Counted from the stretch's first letter, positions 36,635 to 47,862 are shown. The stretch is DNA of 64,000 nt from Populus alba (GCF_005239225.2 NC_133300.1:20573584-20637583), one strand, 5' to 3'. Translations and numbers: made by a program. Notes: generated from the letters alone by a model not told the origin.

Positions 36635-36700
36635 TTCTACACACTTCTATAGTTGATGAATGTATGGGATGAGTAGAAATGAAGGGAAGGAAGAGAAGAA

Positions 36701-36706
36701 TTTATA
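36701..36706 (-). promoter_or_regulatory. TATA box upstream of the captured LOG
   Basis: TATAAA on the minus strand, 67 nt before the LOG ATG, followed by a pyrimidine-rich leader. It could make the ORF independent of the LTR promoter. Confidence 0.4.
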
Positions 36707-36956
36707 GATGAAAAAGTGAAAATGCAATCATACCACCTACATGTAGGCCAGCTGTAGTCTCACACTCTCTCTCTGTATTTCTTTATTTTGACAAAGCATG
36801 TATGTACAGGTAGTTGTGATTGTGGCTCACATCTTCCCTTGGTTTTACGTCCAAGAACGGCTTAAACGCCCTCTATGGGTCGAGGATAGGCTTCCCATCC
36901 AGTTTTCTTAAAAACTGGCAAACAGGGTCTTTTTTAGTCAGATTCCCAAGACTAAG

Positions 36957-37421
36957 TCAATCATGTTCTTTATGGAATTGTGGCCATAAATCATGAATTA
37001 CACGATGCACATCTCCACTAGGATGCGTCTCAAGGGTCAATAAAAGATTATCTAAAGACCCCTTACTCAGGCCATCCTTAATGAATTGTATTTTATCTTC
37101 ACGGTTTACAGATACCATTCCTAAAGAACGACATGTCGCATTACAAGTCCATCTGGCACATCTGTGACAGACTTTCAGTCGTTTTGCACGACGTTTCTTT
37201 GCAAAAGTGCTTTTACCTGTTCTAGGCATGTGTGAAATGAAAAAATTGGAGGACTCACCTGATAATCGGACCTTTGCTTCAATTAGCCAGCGAATATCTT
37301 CAGGAATTCCATGATTCATTAACAACCGTAATCTTTCACACCTAGCACGGTAAATTTTTGTAATCGCATTCTGAGGCAGAGCGGGAAAATACCTTTTCAA
37401 CTTTTCAAGAGTGGTGTCCAT
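36957..37421 (-). CDS. Basic four-cysteine protein, carlavirus NABP-like
   Basis: 154 residues from ATG 37421; the frame is open further upstream, but only from a non-ATG codon. The central block has a basic run (AKKRRAKRLK, 75-84) immediately followed by four cysteines at 85, 88, 93 and 97 (CHRCARWTCNATC, C-x2-C-x4-C-x3-C), preceded by GKSTFA. That combination recalls the small cysteine-rich nucleic-acid-binding proteins of carlaviruses; this is recognition from memory, not a search. The predicted role is RNA or DNA binding. Flanks (1-65 and 100-154) are helical and charged with no known domain. It is intact, lies between pol and LOG on the same strand, and has a TATATA about 60 nt upstream. 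Alternatively it is a lineage-specific retroelement accessory protein with convergent cysteines. Confidence 0.6.
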   Translation of the reverse strand: MDTTLEKLKRYFPALPQNAITKIYRARCERLRLLMNHGIPEDIRWLIEAKVRLSGESSNFFISHMPRTGKSTFAKKRRAKRLKVCHRCARWTCNATCRSLGMVSVNREDKIQFIKDGLSKGSLDNLLLTLETHPSGDVHRVIHDLWPQFHKEHD

Positions 37422-37635
37422 TTTCAAAAGAGAATTGGAGACGAGATTCAAAGAAGGGAAAAAGAGCACAGAATTGTACAAATATATACAGATATCAGTT
37501 ATTTGGGAAACTGAAAGAACCGACTTATGTCACAGAGTACCGTTATCCGCCATTTGACCGGGGTGAGAGAGAAACTAGCAAAACAAAAGATACACAAAAA
37601 AGGAACACAAAAAAAATGTGAGAAAAACAAAATAA

Positions 37636-38991
37636 TCAACCTTTATCTACAAGATCATTCCAACCAATGGATTCATTTTCACTAGGAAACTCATCAAAGT
37701 AAGCTTTCAAACGATGTCCATTTACCTTCAAAAAGTTGTCATTCTTTGGATTCTCAATATCAAGGGTCCCATAAGGATACACATGTTTTAAAATAAATGG
37801 ACCGCTCCATCTTGATTTTAGTTTTTCAGGAAATAAATGGACTCGAGAATTATAAAGCAAAACTTTTTGACCAGTATCAACTTTTTGACAATTTTCACAT
37901 GTTTTGCAGAATGCATGTGTGTCCTTGAACATGGTGGGCCAATAAAATCCATTTTGTAAGATTTTTACAGTTGTCTCTCTTGATGAGAATTGACTCCCAC
38001 ATGCTTCAGAATGACAAAGTTTAATGACACTACTTACCTCATTGTCAGGAATGCATCTTTGAAATTTTTGATCAGGACAATATTTGAATAAATTAGGGTC
38101 ATCCCAATAAAAGTTCTTCACTTCGTTCAAAAACTTTCCTTTGTCTTCAGTACTCCAGTGAGCTGGCAAATCTCCTGTTACAGGAAAATTAATATGTTTA
38201 GCAAACCAAGGCATTGAACTATGAGAAAGTAAGGATTCTTCAGGAAAGTAAGCATCAATTGGTGTGATGTCAGATGTCAAATCTGCTGTTACTCTTGACA
38301 AAAGATCGGCATTAATATTTTTGGTGCCTTTTTCATCCGTGATTTCTTCCTGAGAATAAATCATTTGCAAATCTTCATATTCATCCAACTCAATTTCACT
38401 CAAAGTAGATTCAAGTTGATCATGAACTAATTCTTCAATATGATCTACTTCTTGTAAATCATTATCATCTCCAGGCTGCTTGTAAATGTTGAAAATATTC
38501 ATCTCCAATGTCATGTTTCCAAAGGATAACTTCATGAGTCCATTCCTACAATTAATCAATGCATTAGAAGTTGCAAGAAATGGACGTCCTAAAATAATAG
38601 GAAATGAATTACATGCTTCAACAGGTTGCGTGTCCAAGACAATAAAATCCACAGGATAAATGAATTTATCGACTTGTACTAACACATCTTCAATTATTCC
38701 TCTAGGAACTTTTACAGATCTATCGGCAAGTAAAAGAGTTACAGAAGTTGGTTTTAACTTACCTAGATTGAGACTTTGAAAGACTGAATATGGAAGTAAA
38801 TTCACACTAGCTCCAAGATCAAGTAAGGCTCTTTCAATTTTATGTTCTCCAATAAAGCAAGAAATTGTAGGACAACCAGGGTCTTTATATTTCAAAGCAT
38901 TATTGTTTTGAAGAATGGCACTTACTTGTTCAGCTAAAAAGGCTTTCTTTTTCATATTCAGTTTTTTCTTCACAGTGCACAGATCTTTCAA
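37636..38991 (-). pseudogene. pol remnant: protease, integrase zinc and C-terminal parts only
   Basis: A 451-codon open frame, continuous in phase with gag. The aspartic protease is present, with the active-site-type DLGAS at 58-62 and ILGRPFL near 133-139. After an acidic linker the frame jumps at about residue 218-222 (genomic ~38330) to [14 protein letters not shown], the very end of RNase H. The whole reverse transcriptase and most of RNase H are therefore absent. The integrase zinc region follows ([14 protein letters not shown]), with the second zinc His apparently replaced in CGSQFS. At about residue 370 (genomic ~37880) it jumps to the integrase C-terminus ([14 protein letters not shown]). 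The catalytic core is gone. Both losses keep the frame open. Confidence 0.85.
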
Positions 38992-39012
38992 AAATTTAGC
39001 ATAGGAAGGTAC

Positions 39013-40620
39013 CTATTTAATAGCATCCAACAAAGGTATATTGATCCTTACCTGTTTGAAAATTTCAAAGATTTCAGAGTTGTGATTGACTTTCCTTTGT
39101 TTGGTCATGGCATGAGGAAATGGAAGTGCTGGCGGGGAATCAGCCTTCTCTTTGCAATGGTCAGGTTCAACCCCTTCCTTACCCTCAAAGATAGACTCAT
39201 CATCTTTCTCACAAGGTTCAAGAATGGGTTTTTTAATAACCTTACCACTACGAAGAGTGATGACTGATTTGACTTGATCCATGTGTTGGCTTCCAGAACC
39301 ACTTGCATTTGTATTGTATTGCCCCTTTGGATTTTGTTTTGGTTGAGATGGAAACTTACCTTTCTCTTGGAAACTGAGAGCAGATGTTAATTTTGCAAGA
39401 GCATCTTTAAAATCTGTCATGCTTTGAGCAAGTTGAGTGTTGATTGTCTCCTGCTTTTCAATGAATGCATGCAATGTTTCCTCAAAATTTCTTCTAGGAG
39501 GTGGAGCATAAGGAGGTGCATATCCATGAGAATTTTGAAAATTATGATGTGCTTGAAACGGTGGCTGTGAAGTTTGTGCATTGTTTCTATCACTCTTTCA
39601 ACTGAAATTTGGGTAATTTCTCCAACCAGGGTTGTACGTTTGTGAGTATGGGTTATGGTTGGGTCTTTGGAAACTGTTTAAAGCATGGGCTTGTTCATGG
39701 AGGCATTCCTTAAAAGAAGGCAAAGTTGGACAATCATTTGTTGAATGTTCATTGGTTTCACAGATTTGACACACAATGTCTTGAACAGATTTTAATTGAC
39801 CACTTTTTTTCAATTCAAGTGCTTCGACTTTTCTAGCTAAAGATGCAAACTTGGCTTGGAGGTCATGATCTTCCCTAAGGTTGTGCATACCTCCACTAGA
39901 TGTATGAGGTTGTGTTTTACTTGGTGCCTCATAAGTACCTGTGGTGTCCCAATTTTGAGCATTTTCAGCTAGCAAGTCTAGGTACTCCATTGCTTCATTA
40001 GGGTCTTTATCTTCGAAAGTTCCATTGCACATCAATTCAACCATTTGCCTATCTCTAGGTGTTAAACCTTCATAAAAATGTGAAACCAATCTCCATGTTT
40101 CAAAACCATGATGTGGGCAAGTATTAAGCAAATCTCGATACCTATCCCAACATTGGTAAAATGTTTCTCCTGGTTTTTAAGTGAAAGTGATGATTTGTCT
40201 TTTGAAAGAATTTGTTCTGTGAGACGGAAAAAACTTCTTTAAAAATTGTTGTTGCATTTCATCCCAAGCACGAATGGATCCTGGTCTCAAATTTTGTAGC
40301 CATGTTTTAGCTTTATCTTTTAATGAAAAAGGAAAAAGCTTTAATCGAATGGTGTTCATGCTACAATTTGAATTATTATAGGTATTACAGACCTCCTCAA
40401 ATTCCCTTAAATGCAAGTATGGATTTTCTAGGTCTAAACCATGAAAAGAAGGTAGGAGTTGAATAATGCCTGGCTTAAAATTAAAATGAGATGCATCAAG
40501 AGGGAAAACTATGCATGACGGTGCACTTGTTCTTGTGGGATTCATATGGTCTCTAAGTGTTCTCATACGGTTATTCTCATTATTCTCATTATGAAGTGAT
40601 TGATTATCTTCTTCGGCCAT
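39013..40620 (-). pseudogene. gag, interrupted by three in-frame stops
   Basis: Probable start ATG at 40620 (MAEEDNQ). The Ty3/gypsy Gag core is visible (AKTWLQNLRPGSIRAWDEM), as is a CCHC zinc knuckle C-x2-C-x4-H-x4-C (CQICETNEHSTNDC). The same reading frame runs from here into protease. It is cut by stop codons at 40177-40179 (TAA), 39598-39600 (TGA) and 39013-39015 (TAG), with no frameshift. Full-length Gag therefore cannot be made from this copy without readthrough. Confidence 0.85.
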
Positions 40621-40826
40621 ATTTTCTGAAAATGATGAGGATACCCTACAAAGTCGACCACTTAATGTACGTGACCAAACTCTCTTGCACGTGTAAGAAG
40701 AGAATAAAGGGAAGAAATCAAAAGAAAAGAACAAGAAATAAAACAAAACAAAAGAAACAAGAGTTAGAAAAATAAAAAGTGAAAAGAGAAAATAAATAAA
40801 TATTATAAATTATACAAGAATTTACC

Positions 40827-40844
40827 TCCCCGGCAACGGCGCCA
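40827..40844 (-). other. Primer-binding site (tRNA-Asp type)
   Basis: Minus strand TGGCGCCGTTGCCGGGGA, 18 nt, complementary to the 3' end of plant tRNA-Asp and 6 nt from the 5' LTR. It fixes the element's orientation. Confidence 0.9.
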
Positions 40845-40850
40845 AAAACT

Positions 40851-42581
40851 TGACACGACCAAACGATTGATGTCTTCTCCCAAGTGCAGGAGTGTCGAAG
40901 TAATAAATAACCCGGCAAGACCGGGGTCGAACCACAGAGAGGTTAATTGTATAAATTATAAATAACAAGACGATAACAACAACAACAACAACAACAACAA
41001 TAATAACAATAATAATTATTATTATACTCAGTACGTGGCGTTGTTATACCTGAGAATGATCTAAAGATCGGGTCACAGGTTTCCAGCCTATATACTGAGT
41101 TTATGAAAAGATCAAAGATATATATTATATAATATAAACAAAATGTAAATAATAATAATAATAATAATAAAAGCAGAAGATGAAGAAATTAATAAGAACT
41201 TTGAGATAAAGGATTAACGTAAGGATTAAATAATGATAAAAACAAATGTCAAGGTTAGAGGATCCACTAATGGTACTTCAAACAAGTATAGTATAAACTC
41301 TTATTACTCAATTGGAAACCACACATAAAGGAGGTTCCAATCAGATTATAAATTGTTAACATGATTACATTAGTTATCTTATTCGAATAAAGCTAATACT
41401 TGTAAATGTTGGCAGGCATTCATGATTATAACTTATGTTAACAACAAATCAAGTTCCTTTCATAGCTCAGGTGTCGGTTATACCATACAGTATGGGCTAT
41501 GAAAGTACCAAGTATTTGTTGTACCAAGTGTTATACAACATAAATCTAGATTAATCATTTAACAAGCAAAGTATTAAAAGTGAACAAGATAACAAATATA
41601 AAACATGTTAGTATCCAACGTTAAGGTCCATGTTAAGTTTATATTATACTTATTCTTACACCATTAGTGTACCCTTTTCACCTTGACATAATTAACTTAG
41701 CTGAACATAATGAAAGAAAGAAACATAAATGAACAAGATAAGAACATAAATGAGAAAGAGGTTAACTAAGTAAAGGAAAGGAAATGAAGTGCATAAACTT
41801 GATATTAATGAAAGCAAGACATAAGCAATACAAAGAGAGAAAGCAATAGCATGATCTTGATCTGGAAACCAAGATGCCTCAATACATGGTAAGTGCCTCC
41901 TTTTATAGGCCAAAATTTGGAACTATTGATTTGTTAATTAATTGATGAGTGGGTGGCCACATCTTGACTTGGTGACAATCCTTATCTTCTTGTCTGAACA
42001 AGACGTCATTGCTAACATCATAATTTGCCCAGAATCTCAGGAATGTTCTAGGAAATTGTCTCAGCTTTCCAACAAAAAAAAGATGAGGTCATTTGGACTT
42101 CTAGAACTCAAGATATGGGCTGAACACTAAATAGTGTCTGGGCTGCAGGACAGCTTCAGACTTCTTCGTTGTTCCTTCAGTTTGGACTTCAAAACGGCCT
42201 TTTTAAATCTTGGGCTCCTCATGAAAGTTGTAGGCCTTTGTCTTACCTTTCCATCCATATAAAATGGACCTAAATTCGAGATCTAGAGCTCCAGATATGA
42301 TCCAATTACCGAGCAATGTTCTGGTTTGGACTGCACCGGCATCTCTTTTCTAAGTTTGGCCATCTCTTTGTCCTTTCACTTTCAATACTTAAACTCATCA
42401 ATCAATCCTTTTATTTATGTGATAGGCCTGCATTTAAAATGAGCATTTACCATAATTTAAGGTATCTTATAGTATTAAACTTGTTATTATAAAACATATT
42501 TTAGTGAAGGAGTTATTGATACTTCAAGTGCAAAATGATGATATAAAACCTTGATAAACATGCACTTTTAAGTACTAATCA
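40851..42581 (-). repeat. 5' LTR (right)
   Basis: 1,731 bp, partner of 32996-34725. TATA box at 41901-41907 (minus strand). CCTAT target duplication follows at 42582-42586. Differences from the other LTR are scattered substitutions plus microsatellite length changes. Confidence 0.95.
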
Positions 42582-42586
42582 CCTAT

Positions 42587-43339
42587 CTGGGTGACCAAAT
42601 TTAATAATAATAATAATTATTATTATAGAGGTGAGAAATAAATTTTATAATTTTTTTATATTTTAATTGTAAAATAATAATGTTGAAATAAATTATTACA
42701 ATTATTATCATAAATAATAATTTGATAACACTTGCACTAACTCTAATAAATTTTAGATAAAAAGAAATTACAAGAAGTTTAATTTTAAAAAGGGAAGCAT
42801 TAACATTAATATCAACTTTTATATATGTGTGTAGAGAGAGAGAGAGAAGTGAAATACACGCAATGCTCAATCTCATTGAATATTGGATTGAAAAAAGAAT
42901 AATTAAAAAAAAATGATTTTAATTTGTGTTGTTTAACCATTATTCAATTCTGTCGTTTCATCTTTAAAGTATTTGGAGTGAATTTCGGACATTTCATATT
43001 GTCAAAAAAAATTACCTCGGTTTAACCTCATATAAAATTTGAATAAAATAGATATAAACAAATTCTAAATAATCTTTTCATAAAAAAACATAGCTAATAT
43101 CTATTTTGTTGTCATCATTGCATTATCAATTCAAAGCGAGGGTGAGAAATATAATCAAATTATTTAGAATATTCATAAAAAACAATCTAAAATTAACTGA
43201 AATAATCAATCTGAGAATTCAAATCAAGAAAACTAATTAAAAAATAATTTTGTTAAGTTTTAGATTTTAGAAATAAAAAAACCAAAAATTGAGAAACAAA
43301 GTGAAAAAAGATAAGACTATAAACCTATTTGCAATATGC
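42587..43339. other. Intergenic
   Basis: AT-rich. The first bases continue the older repeat split by the retrotransposon. Nothing coding. Confidence 0.5.
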
Positions 43340-44027
43340 AGATAGCAGCAGCAGCAAACTTTTGGAAGCCTACATATGATTGCCTCAAATGGAAGTTTCT
43401 TTGATTTTTCATGTTTCTACTTGGAATAGAAAAGCTACTGAGCATGATAGCTAGTCACACAGACCTCTGATGGAGGTTTCTTTGATGTTTAAGCTTTTTA
43501 GTTTGTTTAGAAGGGACGAATTTATATGTTAAGCATAATTATTTAAATGATCAATCTCACACAATATTTTAAATAAGATAAAAGAGGCAAGCCAATAATT
43601 CACAGCAACCAAATGTTTATCAATTTATTCATGACAAGTCATCACACATAGCTAGCCAAGAAAATTACACAAAGCAGACATTCCGAGCCTTAAGTTGATC
43701 TTTGTAAGTGATAAACTGTTGTAGAAAATCTCAGCCGACAGGACCCTCACAGTAGTAAACCTGAAGAAAATAAAATTTAATAATAATGTATTAAGTTCAA
43801 AGAAATTTAAATTGCTGAATGAATTAGTCAACTTTGCATTTTATCATGACACGACATGCCTTGTCTTGTTCTTTTGCTCTGGCTAAATCTGATGGAGTTC
43901 CGCTTGAACCTGCCCCTTCAAAACACAAGAGGTTTTGTCAAATAAACATTGAAAATAATTTAAAAGGAAAAAAAGGATTTGAAGAATGGATAAAAATATG
44001 ATATATTTAAATACTCATAAGCCGTAC
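43340..44027 (-). repeat. 3' exons/UTR and flank of NBS-LRR copy 1 (duplicated module)
   Basis: This block recurs at 57060-57700 and 61370-61900. It includes what in the 61.5-kb copy are two tiny 3' exons. Here the second exon (about 43860-43910) is followed by GC rather than GT at its donor. Confidence 0.55.
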
Positions 44028-46542
44028 CTAATCAGATGTTTCTTCACCACTGTCATCATTGTCAACCTCGATTTTAGGGATATGTTTGATCTTGGGCCAA
44101 TCTTCTCCTGTTTCCCTTTGGCATCTTTTACTCAACCTTGGACAATCACTGATCTCAAGATTTTGAAGTTTTTTTAAATTGCCGATACACTCTGGCATTT
44201 CTCTAATGTTTGGACAGTCTCTAATAATAAATGTTTGTAAGGATTCTGCAGGTCCTTGAAGAAACTGTTCTGGTAAAGCAATAGTTGATGGTAAGTTGTT
44301 AAATATTACAATACGAAGGGAAAGGGAAAGAGGTCGAATTTTTTCCTCATTCTTTTCTTCTATCGTCATCAAATTAAGTTTTGCACAATTTCCAATGCAA
44401 AATTCTTCCAGAGTAGTTAGGCATTTTATACTTTTTGGAAGAGAAATCAAGTTATCACATCCACCAATAGCTAATTTCAGAAGACTTTTAAGACCTTGCA
44501 TATCTTCGCACAAATTTTCTAGATTTTCACACCCAACAATGAATAAAGTTTGAAGAAATTTCAAACATCCAATCCCATCTTCTGGCAACCGCTTCTGCTG
44601 AGTAGCTAGAAATAAAAATCTAAGACTGATCATGTACCTCACATCTTTGGGTAGCTCTTCAAATCCTTCACCTGTAAGCAGAGCTTGCAAGTTTTGCAAT
44701 TTGAAAATAGATTTTGGGAGTCTTTTTATTTTTGGGTTCCCCTCAAAATTGAGATATCTCAAATGTTTCAAGGCGCCAATCCTCTCCGGAAAAGCCTCAA
44801 ATTCAGAACCATCCATTAATTCCAAAGACCGCAAATGCTTAAATTCTAACAAACATTTCTCAAAGTCTTTTTTGCATATAGGCCCCACTATACTATCTGC
44901 AAAGACTATTGACCGCACTTGAAGTTGTTTGGGGACTTGGGGAGAGTTTTATGAAAAAATGAATCAGAGTAAAGGACTGACAAATGACGGGTCGTTTTGG
45001 AAATTTGGTGGTTTTGAGAGCTTATGATTGAAAACTCATTTTGAGCCATTGATGATGCAAGATCATGCATTAAATCATGCATCTTAAAGCCAGCTGCAAT
45101 ATTCAAATCCTCATAATCTTGGAAGAAACATCTTGAGATCAACTCGCGCACATAACGCAAGCCAACATCTTCCAAGTTCTCATTTGGATTTGATGATTGA
45201 AGAATGAGCCCATGTGCCATCCAAAATTGCACCAATAAGAAATCTCCGAACTCATAATCTTTTGGAAAAACGGAACAATAAAGAAAGCATCTTTTCAAGT
45301 GAGTCGGCAGTCTTTGATAGCTTATTTTCAAGGCAGGTAAAATGCCATCTCCCTCTTCTTCCCACTTCTCACTGTCTCTCACCGATTTCCACTCTTTTTC
45401 ATCAGTCTTACCATAGAGTTGAGTCCCCAAGTTAATCACTGCCAGAGGAACTTGCTTGCATTTCGCCACTATTTCTTTCCCAATTCCAACCAAATTTGGA
45501 TGCATTTGCCCTTCCTTGAATGCACACTTGTAAAACAACGACAGACAGTCCTCCTGACCAAGAAGACTTAGGTTGTACGCAGTACCCATAATCTCAGCAA
45601 CACGTTGACTACGGGTAGTTACTATGATCTTACTTCCACCAGCACCTTTTGATAAAAAGGCTTAAACAACAACCATTTTTCAGCATCTTCATTCCAAACA
45701 TCATCCAAAAGAAGCAAATATTTCCTACCATTCATAATTTCTTCAAGTTTTTTATTAAGTTCACCCCCATCCAAATCCGCATATCTTTCCCCAGTTGCAG
45801 ATTTAATAGTTTTTTGTACCACTTGTTTCGAGGAAAAATCATCTGAAACACATACCTTCATCTTCAGATCAAAATTACTTTTTACATTCTCAGCATCACA
45901 CACCGATTTGGCGAGAGATGTCTTCCCCAAGCCTCCCATTCCTACTATCGGAAGGACAAGGGGATGTGCATCACCAACCTTAAAAGGTGCTTCTAAAAGG
46001 CTGATGATGCGTTCTTTGTCTTCATCTCTTCCGATAAGACCGGAAAAGCTGTCAAAGGATCGGTTCATCCCTGTTTCCTCATGCAAGACATGGCTACAAT
46101 CAGTAGCCTGCTCGCTGAGGTTGAATTCAAACTTAAGAGATGAAATCTCAGCTAGTCTTTCTATGATCTTCTTTATCTTATGACCCATTTTTAAACGGAA
46201 TGGAATCGTATTAGAGCTTGAAAAGAAGCGCCGTACCTTTCTGCTGGTGCTCCCTGTTGTTTTCACCACCTGCCTTCGCAAAGTTTCGCACTCCATTTCG
46301 TCCAGCACGTCCTCTGCATCATACAAGACTTCTCTGAGATCGTTGAGCCAGATCCGAATCTTGTCATTCTTTGATTGTTTCTGCTCAGCATCGGACAGCA
46401 CTGCGGCGATGGCTTTCAATTTCTTTTCAAGACGAGCAATGTCAGCTTCAAGTCCCCATGCCAAACAAAATTCTTGAGCAGCAAAAGAGCCTAACTTCCC
46501 TAGAAGGGATTTTGCAATCTCGGCAGCAAAAGCTTCTTCCAT
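44028..46542 (-). pseudogene. CC-NBS-LRR (CNL) resistance-type gene, frameshifted
   Basis: Start MEEAFAAEIAKSL at 46542. Order: Rx-type coiled coil with an EDVID-like DAEDVLDEME, P-loop GMGGLGKTS, kinase-2 LLLLDDVWNED, RNBS-D CFLYCSVFPKDY, MHD motifs (KMHDLMHDLA), then leucine-rich repeats to 44028. Compared with the copy at 61.5-64 kb it has a 1-bp loss near 45656 (just after the kinase-2 region) and a 4-bp loss near 44922 (before the LRRs). Two frameshifts break the protein into three pieces, so no complete receptor is expected. An intact CNL would act in the cytosol as an effector-triggered immune switch. The C-terminal frame ends in TAG just before the splice donor used in the other copy. 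Confidence 0.9.
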
Positions 46543-46674
46543 TTTCTTTTTGAGTGAGGGGAGAAGTGTTTGATAGGAAAAAATGATTGAGATAAGAGTG
46601 GAGTTCTGCTTTCTTTTCTGAGTGGAGAGGAGAAGTCGTTGAGTCTTCTTAATTAAAATGTAAAATGGCTCCAT

Positions 46675-47149
46675 CCTCCATGGATCGCTTGTTTAATTGG
46701 TTGTTCCCCTGTTCTCTTTCTTTTCTTTTCTTCATTATATTAGCGATCCTTAATTGTTTTTTGAGTAGGTGACCAAGAAGCTATGAATCCACCCTACGTG
46801 TTATCTACTTAATCTTAATTTATTTACCAAGTTGAGGAGGGAAAATAATAATTAATAAATTAAATACATTATTAACTTATTTGATACATTATATTTGATA
46901 TCAATTGAAATTGTGGCTCGGAAAACAGGAATATGTTTGTCATTTAATATCATGGCTGCCAACAGTTTCCACATTTCACACCGAGGAATCACTAAAATGC
47001 AAAATCCACATTCCCAGTAATTCTCAACCCGAAAGTTTCACAAAACAAGACCCCACCGTAAAGTATCCACGCGTTCAAATTGACTTCATTTACTAATCAG
47101 CAGGCATCTTCCCTCCCGGCTCCGTCGAACAAGTAAATGTACAGAGTCA
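46675..47149. other. Upstream region of NBS-LRR copy 1
   Basis: No gene. About 46849-46960 matches 50985-51090 (cattattaacttatttgatac... ggctcggaaaacagg), part of the duplicated resistance-gene neighbourhood. Confidence 0.5.
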
Positions 47150-47157
47150 CGCATTAC

Positions 47158-47862
47158 TAGGGGTGTTCACGGTCCGGTTCGGTCCGGTTTTAACATAAAA
47201 ATTTAACCGAACCGGAAAATTCTATTTCTTATTAATATAACCCGAACCGAACCGATAACCGGTTCAAACCGAACCGGTTTTGTTCGGTTCGGGTCGGTTT
47301 TTTAACTTTAAAAACCAGAAAAACCGAAATCAATTAAATAAGATAAAACATGTCCTATTCTGTCCTGTCCTCTCCTCTTATTTAAGTGAAAAAAATTAGA
47401 GCTTTGGTAATAACAATCATCATGGTCCTGGATGTGGGACCCTCCTTCTACACTTGTGATGGACATTCCAATGCAATCACACGATTTAGAAATGTTTAGA
47501 GGGAAAGGTTGTGTGGGTGGGGATTGGGAGTGCTGGGTTTTATTTTGTGGGGGGAGGGGAAAGCCGGGAAAAGGGGAGGGAAAAGGGGAGGGGTAGCTGG
47601 AAAGGTTTTGGGAAAGGGGTATTAATTATTAAGTTTAGGATGTTTTTTTTAATATATATTTTTAGATTTAATTAAATTGGTTCGGTTTGGTCCGGTTTAA
47701 TCGGTTTAAGCCTTCTTAAACCGAGACCGAACCGGACCGAGTGGTTTTTTTTAATTTTTTAATCGGTTTATTCGGTTTTTTCTACCGGTTCGGTTTTTTC
47801 GGTTAATTTTTTCTCGGTTTTTTCGGTTTAATCGGTTTGGTCGGTTTTTTTGAACACCCCTA
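47158..47862. mobile_element. Non-autonomous hAT-like transposon
   Basis: 705 bp with perfect 12-bp terminal inverted repeats TAGGGGTGTTCA/TGAACACCCCTA and a perfect 8-bp target duplication CGCATTAC (47150-47157, 47863-47870), both hAT hallmarks. Both subterminal regions are crowded with ggttcggtt/aaccgaacc motifs in both orientations, likely transposase sites. The core (47511-47620) is a run of G-triplets and longer, a G-quadruplex candidate. There is no transposase ORF. Confidence 0.93.

Larger units (their letters stand above)
32996..42581 (-). mobile_element. LTR retrotransposon carrying LOG and a virus-like ORF
   Basis: 9,586 bp, coding on the minus strand. It is bounded by LTRs with TG...CA ends and a perfect 5-bp target duplication CCTAT (32991-32995 and 42582-42586). 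The primer-binding site matches the 3' end of tRNA-Asp. Order 5' to 3' on the minus strand: 5' LTR (right), gag, protease, remnants of pol, four-cysteine ORF, LOG ORF, polypurine tract, 3' LTR (left). The Gag style and tRNA-Asp primer place it with Ty3/gypsy (Athila/Tat-like) elements. It lacks reverse transcriptase, RNase H and integrase cores, so it must have moved with enzymes supplied in trans. By eye the LTRs differ at about sixteen substitutions in ~1,720 bp, so insertion is recent. Confidence 0.95.

Noticed and set aside
37422..37481. Longer N-terminus for the four-cysteine ORF
   Set aside because: The upstream codon is TTG and the stretch covers the TATA-like box; the ATG at 37421 is preferred.
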